Shown here one piece after another: positions 16,320 through 23,110 of a DNA stretch of 64,000 nucleotides (position 1 is the first letter of the stretch; each line of letters starts with the position of its first letter). This stretch comes from Dysgonamonadaceae bacterium (GTDB lineage Bacteria > Bacteroidota > Bacteroidia > Bacteroidales > Dysgonomonadaceae). Where the stretch lies: positions 372,001 to 436,000 of the forward strand of contig JAIRUA010000007.1 in the NCBI GenBank assembly GCA_031254645.1. Direction: 5' to 3'. Below the pieces are notes generated by a model. It saw only the letters and a program-made list of their open reading frames with translations. It had not been told where the DNA came from and did no database searches. The position numbers and the translations under genes were made by a program.

Positions 16320-17102
16320 TTATCTGTTTTTCTCATGAAACACCCATATCCATTCCTCTTTGCAATAGGGAACTTTGTCAATTGGAAATTCACGCATAAA
16401 TTCAAGCAAATATCGAAGGGATAATTTCAACTCATCAGAAGCCGTAATGTCCCAACTTTTGGTGATCAATTTTGAACATTCTGAAATTATCATCCGAGTA
16501 AGTGTTTCATCGGCATGAATAATATAATTCTCAATTTTTTCTTTTTCCCCATTCAAAATACACATTGTCAATGCCATACGAAAATCCCGTGAATTTTCAT
16601 ATTGTTTATAATAGTCCTTACGGATGATGATGAATTCAAACAGATTATCCAAAATTAGGGACAACTCATACTCCTCAAATAAACGCTCCACGCCTCCACG
16701 CACTTTAATATCGCTGGTATAACGCCGATGTGGCAGGCTGCGAATTCCCGCGTCGCACAAACAGCGTAAAAAATTATCTTCTATGCGAAATCTACCGGCA
16801 CAATATTTTGCTTCCTCTCCATCTATCTCTACATCCAACACATATTGGAAAAGCAATCTGTGAATTTCCCGATCGAATCCAATGCAAAGGTAAAGGTTGA
16901 AGGGATCGATTTTTTTTGATAAATAAGTGTCGGATAAACGCTCATTGAAAAAATTGACCGTGAAAGTTAAATGATCCTCTCCGCGCAACCTCCCCAATCC
17001 GGTGATTATGTCATATCCTTGTGCTGAAATCAAACTTTCAATAGCGATAAAATAATTCTCTATTCTTTTGCGCGCTTTGCTACGAAAATCTTTTTCGGAC
17101 AC
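16320..17102 (-). CDS. Hypothetical protein, 260 residues
   Basis: I do not recognise a family. It is soluble and mixed alpha/beta at the N-terminus (GYDIITGLGRLRGEDHLTFT) and helical at the C-terminus, ending in an aromatic stretch (CKEEWIWVFHEKNR). It has no transmembrane segment, P-loop or cysteine cluster. It overlaps the upstream 95-residue gene by 43 bases in another frame, so its true start could be slightly further in, but translational coupling within the array is also likely. Its conserved position next to helical-repeat proteins hints at a structural partner. Confidence 0.6.
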   Translation of the reverse strand: MSEKDFRSKARKRIENYFIAIESLISAQGYDIITGLGRLRGEDHLTFTVNFFNERLSDTYLSKKIDPFNLYLCIGFDREIHRLLFQYVLDVEIDGEEAKYCAGRFRIEDNFLRCLCDAGIRSLPHRRYTSDIKVRGGVERLFEEYELSLILDNLFEFIIIRKDYYKQYENSRDFRMALTMCILNGEKEKIENYIIHADETLTRMIISECSKLITKSWDITASDELKLSLRYLLEFMREFPIDKVPYCKEEWIWVFHEKNR

Positions 17103-17347
17103 AGATACATCGCCGACTCAAGAGCATATTCAATAAGTCCTCGTGCGAATGCGTTTTCCACAGGATTTCCCAAACTGATGAGGCGACGAACTGCCTCCTT
17201 CTCAACAATACCGTCTTCATCCATATATTTCCGAATAGCATACGATGCCTCCGGATGATTAACAAGATGCTCCGTGTATAAAATATGGTTAGACCTATCA
17301 ACTTCAAAGTAACCCCATATTATTTCTGAAATATTCAAGTTTTCCAT
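17060..17347 (-). CDS. Hypothetical helical protein, 95 residues
   Basis: This small protein has two predicted amphipathic helical pairs, DEDGIVEKEAVRRLISLGNP and ENAFARGLIEYALESAM, resembling a single HEAT or ARM-like repeat. It begins 5 bases after the stop of the zinc-ribbon gene and overlaps the following gene by 43 bases. It may be one module of a larger repeat complex made by the array. The function is unknown. Confidence 0.55.
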   Translation of the reverse strand: MENLNISEIIWGYFEVDRSNHILYTEHLVNHPEASYAIRKYMDEDGIVEKEAVRRLISLGNPVENAFARGLIEYALESAMYLCPKKIFVAKRAKE

Positions 17348-17352
17348 ATCAA

Positions 17353-17574
17353 TTACTTAGTGTATTCATTCGTTTTTCCGCATTTTTTACACTGCACGCA
17401 AAACGTGCCTTTTTCTATATAAGGACCATACTCATTCCCTGATTCATAACTGCTCGCTTCTGTCCATGAATGAATTGATTGCTCCTTTCCCCATTCGTGC
17501 TGTTCTTTTCCACAGTGTTTGCACTTGCAATAATCATCCCAATCATGCTGTCCGGATAAACATTTTAATCCCAT
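17353..17574 (-). CDS. Small zinc-ribbon protein, partial duplicate of its upstream neighbour
   Basis: About 73 residues. It starts HDWDDYCKCKHCGKEQHEW, a treble-clef/zinc-ribbon motif with HDW and CxCxxC, and ends with CVQCKKCGKTNEY. The C-terminal half resembles the tail of the 278-residue protein at 17673 (HDWG, then CVKCGK). DNA just upstream (17587-17634) repeats coding sequence from inside that neighbour (17837-17881) but is out of frame, with a stop in the parental frame. This gene is therefore probably a tail duplication captured behind a new start. I chose ATG 17574 (MGLKCLSG) over 17625, which lies in the shifted repeat. Confidence 0.6.
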   Translation of the reverse strand: MGLKCLSGQHDWDDYCKCKHCGKEQHEWGKEQSIHSWTEASSYESGNEYGPYIEKGTFCVQCKKCGKTNEYTK

Positions 17575-17586
17575 TATTTCTATTTT

Positions 17587-17634
17587 TATGCTCTTTTCAA
17601 AGCGGTTTGTTTTCTGATTTATCATCTAACGCGC
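17587..17634. repeat. Duplicated coding fragment, second copy at 17837-17881
   Basis: The segments share TATGCTCTTTT, AGCGGTTTGTTTTCT and ATTTATCATCTAA with few differences over about 45 bases. At 17837-17881 this sequence encodes DDKLENKPLTKEHK in the zinc-ribbon protein. At 17587-17634 the same frame is interrupted. It marks the duplication that produced the small zinc-ribbon gene. Confidence 0.65.
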
Positions 17635-17672
17635 GCCACACCGAACGTTGCACGCTGGTCTTCTTTATCTTT

Positions 17673-18509
17673 TTAGCATGTTCTTGTTTCTGTTCTATCT
17701 ATTTTACCGCATTTTACGCACAAATAAGTTGTTGTTTCTTCCATATAACCGTCATGAGCACCTACATAAGTACCAGGATGTGTATATGTACTTGTCTCTG
17801 TTCCCCAATCATGCACACATTCTTCTTCCCTTCTTTTATGCTCTTTTGTGAGCGGTTTGTTTTCTAATTTATCATCTAATGTTTCAATTTGATAACCTAA
17901 TTCGGTCAGTCTTTCACGCGCTGTATCACGAAGGTCTTCTGTATGGGTTACGGTATATTTTTCGGGAAATGTTAGTGAACCACAACTTTGGCAACCACCG
18001 CCGCTTGTAGCCAAACCACAACCTGTACAAGAACCCGGAATTTCTCTTGTACAAATTTCTTCCCATGTGTACAAATATTTGTTTTCATTGCTATTCACAA
18101 TTTCAATCAGTACATCCGGATCAGTTAGCTCCCTTATTGCTTTTTTACGTAAATAGCCATCGTTACCATTTATCGCAACATCTTTTGGGTCGGTTTGTTT
18201 TTCGACCTTCTCTATTCCACATCTTTGGCAACGATAAAAAGAATTATCATCACTACTAGAACAATTAGTGCAAAAATAATACTGTCCATTGCTTGCATAA
18301 TAGCCTTCACCACTACAAGAAGGGCAAGAAGTTGTTATCCAACAATGGTTTTCTTTATCACACCTTTTGCATTTGCAGCCGCTCCAGTCGTGACCTATTT
18401 CAGTGCAAATTTCCTCAAGTCTTTTTTGCTTTCTTTTTGCACGTCCTGCAAAAACTTTTGCCACAGCTATAATACTTACAACAATTCCAATAATAATCCA
18501 AGTATTCAT
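17673..18509 (-). CDS. Membrane-anchored multi-zinc-ribbon protein
   Basis: The 278-residue protein starts with a membrane anchor (residues 3-20, TWIIIGIVVSIIAVAKVF) and a basic stop-transfer segment (RAKRKQKR). Three or more zinc-binding knuckles follow: GHDWSGCKCKRCDK, CPSCSGEG with CTNC and CQRC, then CTGCGLATSGGGCQSC, and finally CVHDWG with CVKCG. A HEAT-like fragment (RKKAIRELTDPDVLIEIV) lies between them. Zinc-ribbon/HEAT combinations with HDW motifs are common in Bacteroidota proteins of unknown role. It is likely a cytoplasmic-facing scaffold. Confidence 0.7.
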   Translation of the reverse strand: MNTWIIIGIVVSIIAVAKVFAGRAKRKQKRLEEICTEIGHDWSGCKCKRCDKENHCWITTSCPSCSGEGYYASNGQYYFCTNCSSSDDNSFYRCQRCGIEKVEKQTDPKDVAINGNDGYLRKKAIRELTDPDVLIEIVNSNENKYLYTWEEICTREIPGSCTGCGLATSGGGCQSCGSLTFPEKYTVTHTEDLRDTARERLTELGYQIETLDDKLENKPLTKEHKRREEECVHDWGTETSTYTHPGTYVGAHDGYMEETTTYLCVKCGKIDRTETRTC

Positions 18510-18532
18510 AAAATGTCCTCCTTATTTAAAAA

Positions 18533-19318
18533 TTACATACTTCTGTTTTCGTGTTTTCTCTTCACTGCCCTCAGCAAATCGTCGTTATCACTCATCTTGT
18601 GAGCTACGCTATCGCCTTTTTCCGAGAGCTCTTTTTGAAACTTAATCAGTTGAACAGAAACTTCATCTGACAATTGATTCTCATCTAATTTGAGTACAGA
18701 TTGAAAATCGCCTACTCTGCGCAACATATCCGCATAGATACATTGTGTTGTTTCGGAAACAGGCAACTGTAACTGACGAAACGCCGATTCAATGTGTTTT
18801 ATCGACATTTTTCGCCAATGAGTTGCTCCCTGCTCGTTGTTGCCTTCGTCATCGAAACACCAGGCAACTCGTAAAAACTGTCTGGCAGCACTGATGTTTT
18901 TATCTAATTTAGCGAACATGCCGCCCAGTTTGGCAAATTGGAAAGCCAGGTTATCTTCTACGAGCATCTCAACTGTATAAGGTTTATTTTCAATCCATGC
19001 AGTCAATGGACAGTCAGAACTAATATCAGGATTTCGCATTTCGATTTTTTTGAACTCTTCTCGCCAATTAAAACCAGCTTCGACTTCTTGATAGACACTT
19101 AAAAGGGTGTCCATCGACAATTCACAGGGTTGAGCCAGTGATGTATTGATGTAACCGCAATGATGACATCGCTGAATCCAGTATTCCATATACGCCCATC
19201 TCGGACGAAAATCCAAATCGGAATATCCTCCCAATCCGGGAGAACTTGTTATACGCTGTTGCTCGGATTCTTTGCCGCACATAGCGCATTGTACTAAATA
19301 ATCTCTTACTGTTGACAT
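18533..19318 (-). CDS. DUF2225-like zinc-ribbon protein
   Basis: The 261-residue protein opens with CAMCGKESEQQRI and a DLDFRPRW segment, then YWIQRCHHCGYINT. The two CxxC pairs and the DxRPR motif match DUF2225-type proteins. A helical C-terminal part follows (FRQLQLPVSETTQCIYADML) with TPR-like character. It is cytoplasmic, with no signal peptide. Its start overlaps the end of the phosphatase-like gene by 13 bases, indicating translational coupling. The molecular role is unknown. Confidence 0.65.
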   Translation of the reverse strand: MSTVRDYLVQCAMCGKESEQQRITSSPGLGGYSDLDFRPRWAYMEYWIQRCHHCGYINTSLAQPCELSMDTLLSVYQEVEAGFNWREEFKKIEMRNPDISSDCPLTAWIENKPYTVEMLVEDNLAFQFAKLGGMFAKLDKNISAARQFLRVAWCFDDEGNNEQGATHWRKMSIKHIESAFRQLQLPVSETTQCIYADMLRRVGDFQSVLKLDENQLSDEVSVQLIKFQKELSEKGDSVAHKMSDNDDLLRAVKRKHENRSM

Positions 19319-19647
19319 ACGTTATTTTTTAATAAAATTTTCTGTAACCATTCATTTACTTGCGTTCCGATAATATATGGACAATTATCTGTAACATCAA
19401 TTTCATCAATTATTTTATCGGAAATAATATCCGGAAATCTCTGCTCAAGAATATATTGATTACGAGCTGTAAAGCAAAGAATACAATCAGCCCACAAGAT
19501 TAGTTCGATAGATAACACTGTCTTAGCGTGAGAGCCGGTTCCTGCCGATTTTACTTCCAATCTCGGATGATTTTTGTATAGCTGCTCAGCAGCGACACTT
19601 CTTCTTTGATTAGAGGTGCACACAAATAAAATTTTTGTCTTTTTCAT
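19306..19647 (-). CDS. Low-molecular-weight protein tyrosine phosphatase-like protein, copy b
   Basis: About 113 residues. The N-terminal P-loop VCTSNQRRS corresponds to the LMW-PTP signature C-x-G-N-x-C-R-S, with Cys, Asn, Arg and Ser kept but Gly and the second Cys replaced. AEQLYKNHPRLEVKSAGTG matches the following helix and strand. The start MKKTKIL is chosen over the upstream MPEA because the paralogue begins the same way. It is shorter than classic LMW-PTPs (about 150). It is expected to act on phosphotyrosine or another phosphate; activity is unproven. It overlaps the DUF2225-like gene by 13 bases. Confidence 0.75.
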   Translation of the reverse strand: MKKTKILFVCTSNQRRSVAAEQLYKNHPRLEVKSAGTGSHAKTVLSIELILWADCILCFTARNQYILEQRFPDIISDKIIDEIDVTDNCPYIIGTQVNEWLQKILLKNNVCQQ

Positions 19648-19669
19648 TGCTTCCGGCATACGTTTTATT

Positions 19670-20023
19670 TTAAATTGGTTGTATGTTTAGGTTTTCCAGC
19701 AGCCACGCATCTATCCTGACTTTAAGAATATTTTGCAGTTGAATGCTCATATACCGATAGTCATCTTGAACATCAAGCTCATCGATTATTTTATCGGAAA
19801 TAATATCCGAAAAATTCTGTTCAATAAAGCGTTTATGCCCCACTGTCATGCAGAGCACAATATCCATTTCCTTGATTAGTGCATCACACACTCTCACTAT
19901 TGCGTGAGGGGCAGTCCCTGCCGATTTCACTTCCAATGCCGGATGATTCTTATATAGATCTTCTGCCGTTTTTGATCTGTCGATGTTGGCACTGCACAGG
20001 AATAATACCTTGGTCTTTTTCAT
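19670..20023 (-). CDS. Low-molecular-weight protein tyrosine phosphatase-like protein, copy a
   Basis: The 117-residue paralogue of the next gene shares MKKTK(V/I)LF, the P-loop LCSANIDRS, LYKNHP, LEVKSAGT and FSDIISDKIIDE. Late acidic residues in DVQDDYRYM match the short phosphatase-like group, where a DDY motif supplies the acid. The tandem copies are separated by about 20 bases and keep different P-loops (SANID versus TSNQR), so they are probably not redundant. They may form a heterodimer or act on different partners in the array. Confidence 0.78.
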   Translation of the reverse strand: MKKTKVLFLCSANIDRSKTAEDLYKNHPALEVKSAGTAPHAIVRVCDALIKEMDIVLCMTVGHKRFIEQNFSDIISDKIIDELDVQDDYRYMSIQLQNILKVRIDAWLLENLNIQPI

Positions 20024-20054
20024 TTTGTTTGTTTTTATATTTTACATTTGTTTT

Positions 20055-20345
20055 TTAATATTGATATGGAACATATCCCGGGTCAAAACCAGCAGACCAA
20101 TTTTTCGCAGCCAACATTTGCTTGAAATCTTCATAGTCTGTCAATTCATTTTCGGTTTTCCCTCGCTCTTTCTCCCAGTCTCTAAGATAATGCCATAAAC
20201 GAATGCGTGTTACACGTCCCATAACTGCATCGAGTTCATATTGTTTACACCAATATTCATTTCCGCTCGATGTGCGAAAACCGTATTCAACACCACCGTT
20301 GAGTCGGCGCCCCAACATTGTTAAACTAAGATCTAATTTTTCCAT
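20055..20345 (-). CDS. Hypothetical protein downstream of the FtsZ-like gene
   Basis: About 96 residues, starting MEKLDLSLTMLGRRLNGG. It contains GFRTSSGNEYWCKQYELDAV, an aromatic region, and a helical tail with LTDYEDFKQMLAAKNW. No known family. The longer frame to 20387 begins in a 33-base repeat shared with the region before the outer-membrane gene, so the internal ATG is preferred. It may be regulatory or structural; nothing decides this. Confidence 0.5.
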   Translation of the reverse strand: MEKLDLSLTMLGRRLNGGVEYGFRTSSGNEYWCKQYELDAVMGRVTRIRLWHYLRDWEKERGKTENELTDYEDFKQMLAAKNWSAGFDPGYVPYQY

Positions 20346-20364
20346 TTTATTTACTGTGGCTATG
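20332..20364. repeat. Dispersed 33-base repeat, second copy at 21701-21733
   Basis: Both copies read TCTAATTTTTCCATT, then a 3-base variable part, then TTACTGTGGCTATG on the plus strand. They sit in front of two different cargo genes and, if translated, give (I/A)ATVN(K/R)MEKL. It is not part of either protein family, so it is probably an untranslated or junction repeat of the array. Confidence 0.55.
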
Positions 20365-20393
20365 GCACAGAATTTATTATTTCCCATAGCTGT

Positions 20394-21009
20394 TTATTGT
20401 TCAACCTGTTCATTCGATTCATCTTCGTAGAGATATTTTTTTACTTTCGTTATAGCTGCCGAAATTTTCTCATCATTTTGTAAGATTTTGCTTACCTGCT
20501 CATTCATACTCCAGCCTTCTAAATTCAATATAGAGCCAATGGCTTCAATTGCATAATAATCAGCCATTGTAAACATTGTTGTGAAAGGTAAATCGCAAAG
20601 CGAACTACGTAGATTTTCATAAGGAAGAACGATGATATTATCGGTAATTTTTCTCAATACCTCAATCACATCGTCCACTTGCTGCAATTTATAAATGCCT
20701 TCAAAACGAAACGGTGCACTTCCTATTACAACAAACTTTTTGCGTTGTTTTTTGGCTAATAACTCGGACATTTTTATCATCATCAAACACTCTCTTGGCA
20801 TATTCAATGCTTGACCCGGGACGTAAACCCCCACTGCCGATTAAATACTTGTTTTTTAGCGAAGTCAAGCGAGCAACATACTGCGCATCTGTATTAAAGT
20901 GATACAGAATATTCCCCTGCTCCTCGTACAGAGATTGGTTAGTGCGGACTAACGTTTGTGCGATATTTCCGCCGGAATAGCCAAATGTGAATATTTTGTA
21001 TTTTTTCAT
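20394..21009 (-). pseudogene. FtsZ/tubulin-like gene, frameshifted and lacking the T4 loop
   Basis: Two overlapping frames together give an FtsZ-like order. Frame 1 (21009 leftwards) has KIFTFGYSGGN as a T1-like loop, FNTDAQYVARLTS (compare INTDAQAL) and SGGLRPGSSIEYA (compare GAGGNPEIGRKAA). Frame 2 (ending 20394) has KKFVVIGSAPFRFEG (compare VVTKPFSFEG) and DNIIVLPYENLR (compare DTLIVIPNDRL). The switch occurs near 20770. The GGGTGTG phosphate-binding loop expected between these blocks is absent, so a deletion accompanies the frameshift. It is either a decayed GTPase or a divergent protein with a real shift. It is the fifth gene of the array. Confidence 0.55.
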
Positions 21010-21030
21010 ATTCTCTAAATAAAAATCCTA

Positions 21031-21642
21031 TTAAAACGGTATTCCGATGTTAATTCCAAAGCGCGGATAAGTAACTTTGAAATCATCAACGCCCCAACCA
21101 AGACCAAAGAATATCTCATATGTAAAAAGCTCCAATATTCTAGCATCACCAAAATACCTGTCTCCGAGTTTATTGTATGAATCACTCCCTAAAATTTTCC
21201 ATCCAATAGCGGCTCCTAATCCAAATTTGGTTGTGTTATGATACCTCCATGTCATTTCGTTCAATTCTTCTCTTCCAAAAAATCCTGTATTAACTTCAAT
21301 AAAAAAACCACTATACTCATTTGTTAAAACATAGAATTCATCCAGGTAATTCTCGCCAAATGCTCCTGTCCGCGTTTCTACTTTCCTCACCATATTACCA
21401 AAATAGAAACGCCCATAGGGTAATATTAGAAAACGGTTGGTTTCATCACCTTTCAATGGAAACCCAACTGACAGTCCTGTTCCTATATGCTTTCCAAAAA
21501 AACGCTCGTAACTAATTGTAGGGTAATTCATCACAGTCATAAAAAAATCCAATTTCACTTCATTTTTCTTTGTTTGCGATAATTGTGAAAAACAAGGAAA
21601 GCACATACAAAGCCCCACAACGATAAATAATATCTTTTTCAT
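21031..21642 (-). CDS. Outer-membrane beta-barrel-like protein with signal peptide
   Basis: The 203-residue product starts with a signal peptide (MKKILFIVVGLCMCFPCFSQ, cleavage probably after FSQ). Alternating strands follow, such as TISYERFFGKHIGTGLSVGF, LPYGRFYFGN and KFGLGAAIGWKIL, ending GINIGIPF. The C-terminal phenylalanine is typical of outer-membrane barrels. The longer frame to 21744 starts in a dispersed repeat, so ATG 21642 is chosen. An outer-membrane protein inside an array of otherwise cytoplasmic or inner-membrane proteins suggests an envelope-linked system. Confidence 0.7.
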   Translation of the reverse strand: MKKILFIVVGLCMCFPCFSQLSQTKKNEVKLDFFMTVMNYPTISYERFFGKHIGTGLSVGFPLKGDETNRFLILPYGRFYFGNMVRKVETRTGAFGENYLDEFYVLTNEYSGFFIEVNTGFFGREELNEMTWRYHNTTKFGLGAAIGWKILGSDSYNKLGDRYFGDARILELFTYEIFFGLGWGVDDFKVTYPRFGINIGIPF

Positions 21643-21680
21643 TAAAACTACTTTTAAAATATTGCTGTTATTGCCCTGCC

Positions 21681-21705
21681 AATTCGTGTCGGGCACAACT
21701 TCTAA
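21681..21705. repeat. Dispersed 25-base repeat, second copy at 22957-22981
   Basis: AATTCGTGTCGGGCACAACT followed by TCTAA is present before both the outer-membrane gene and the TPR gene. On the minus strand it could encode LEVVPDTN, but the following codons differ. I take it as a short dispersed element or a scar between cargo genes. Confidence 0.55.
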
Positions 21706-21802
21706 TTTTTCCATTCTGTTTACTGTGGCTATGCCCCTGTTCATTCAATTCATTTTCGTCAGTCAGTCGAAACATCGCAACGTCTTTAGCCAATTACTAA
21801 TC

Positions 21803-22084
21803 CTACAAAAGCAAATACAATAGCAAGCCTAAAATAATGAAAACTAATAATATATAACAACCTGCATATTTCGATATTGGTTTACTTTCTGTATAACCAC
21901 TTACAGTAAAAACTTCATTAACTAAACGAATCTTCAATGGTCTTGCGCAAGCTGAACAAAGTATAGTTGTATCAAAAGATGAATCAGTTATGTTTTTTAA
22001 GCGAAACCCTTCGCCACATATAGGACAAGTTATATGCAATCCATAACTTACATCTGTTACAACTCTCTCATTACTAACTTTCAT
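21803..22084 (-). CDS. Small zinc-ribbon membrane protein
   Basis: The 93-residue product has a zinc ribbon (ITCPICGEGFRLK, then TILCSACARPLKI) at about 18-55 and one C-terminal membrane helix (about 72-93, YILLVFIILGLLLYLLL). With the tail anchor, the ribbon would face the cytoplasm. It is the third gene of the array, 81 bases after the TPR membrane gene. It resembles zinc-ribbon membrane proteins that mark prophage-like or conflict loci, but no precise family is recognised. Confidence 0.6.
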   Translation of the reverse strand: MKVSNERVVTDVSYGLHITCPICGEGFRLKNITDSSFDTTILCSACARPLKIRLVNEVFTVSGYTESKPISKYAGCYILLVFIILGLLLYLLL

Positions 22085-22165
22085 ATCCTTTGTTAAATTT
22101 TGAAATCCTGTTCTTACGGCTTCACAGGTCTTGCTCTATTTTTTGATGTACTTTCTATTCCTCTC

Positions 22166-22945
22166 TTATGTTAATTGATTTCTTAGATTTCTCGTTGTAG
22201 TTTCACCAATCGGATCATCGTGTCCTAATGCCACATCAATCTCCAACGACTGATCGTACCTTATTCGTGCTTGTTCTGTGTTTCCCATTACGTGATCCAA
22301 TTCAGCAAGTCTAAAAAGGGTCTCACGGCAAGCTATCAAAGCACTTAGATGCCTTTTTTCAAGAGCCCCATATCCAATATATGCAAGAGGCTTGCCGTCA
22401 CATTTTTCTAAACTTTTCTCAAAACAACTTCGTGCTTCTTCAAATTCATTAATGCTTCGATGAAGTAGTCCCAACTCCGTCCACGAAACAGCTGCGTTCG
22501 TATCTGCCAATACTTCGTCAGGACTACTGTCTTGCGCAAGATCAATTGATTTGCGGATTAGATCTTTTGCCTCAAGAATTTTTGGATGCGTTTGAAATGC
22601 CGAAGATTTTGGATCAATCTTGCCTGATGGAACCGAAATCAAGCGTTGCCAACAAGCCTTCCCTTTATTAAGGATTTCTGCACCTGTTTTTTCTCTCGAA
22701 TTGAGAAATGGCAAGGCTAAAACAATTGGAATACCTGCGCCAATAATCCATAACCACGGATTATGCACATCAAGTACCAAAATTTCTCGGCGCTGCATAA
22801 TTGCTCCTATCAAAGTAACAACAGCACCCAAAAATGCTATTGTCATCACTTTTGGAGTAATCCTACGATAAATAAAGATTTCACGTAAAATAATAAAATT
22901 GCAAATTCCTATCAAACTGCAATAAAGATAGCTTAATGTATTCAT
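22166..22945 (-). CDS. Membrane protein with TPR domain
   Basis: The 259-residue protein has three membrane helices in the first 85 residues (SYLYCSLIGICNFIILREIF, VMTIAFLGAVVTLIGAI, WLWIIGAGIPIVLALPFL). Helical TPR-like repeats follow at about 140-255, including SWTELGLLHRSINEFEEARS, CFEKSLEKCDG and RLAELDHVMGNTEQARIRYD. It is likely an inner-membrane scaffold. A -7 box (23036-23043, minus strand) precedes it, so it may start a transcription unit covering most of the array. Confidence 0.65.
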   Translation of the reverse strand: MNTLSYLYCSLIGICNFIILREIFIYRRITPKVMTIAFLGAVVTLIGAIMQRREILVLDVHNPWLWIIGAGIPIVLALPFLNSREKTGAEILNKGKACWQRLISVPSGKIDPKSSAFQTHPKILEAKDLIRKSIDLAQDSSPDEVLADTNAAVSWTELGLLHRSINEFEEARSCFEKSLEKCDGKPLAYIGYGALEKRHLSALIACRETLFRLAELDHVMGNTEQARIRYDQSLEIDVALGHDDPIGETTTRNLRNQLT

Positions 22946-23035
22946 ATTAATTCCCTAATTCGTGTCGGGCACAACTTCTAAATTTCTGATTTTTCGGGTT
23001 TTCGGGCTTTAGCCTTTCTCAGTCACAAAGGTAGA

Positions 23036-23043
23036 TATATTAT
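23036..23043 (-). promoter_or_regulatory. -7 box before the TPR membrane gene
   Basis: On the minus strand the sequence TACCTTTG, followed by TGAC, matches TAnnTTTG and lies about 90 bases before the start at 22945. The leader between them contains the 25-base dispersed repeat. Confidence 0.55.
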
Positions 23044-23110
23044 ATTACAAATTGCAGATAAGCAACTTTACAAGGCTTGCAAAGTCGGCAAACGGCAGAA
23101 ATCCAGCTGA

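Noticed and set aside
18195-18602. 135-codon plus-strand frame opposite the zinc-ribbon gene
   Set aside because: It is antisense to a gene with clear zinc motifs, and its composition is that of a shadow frame.
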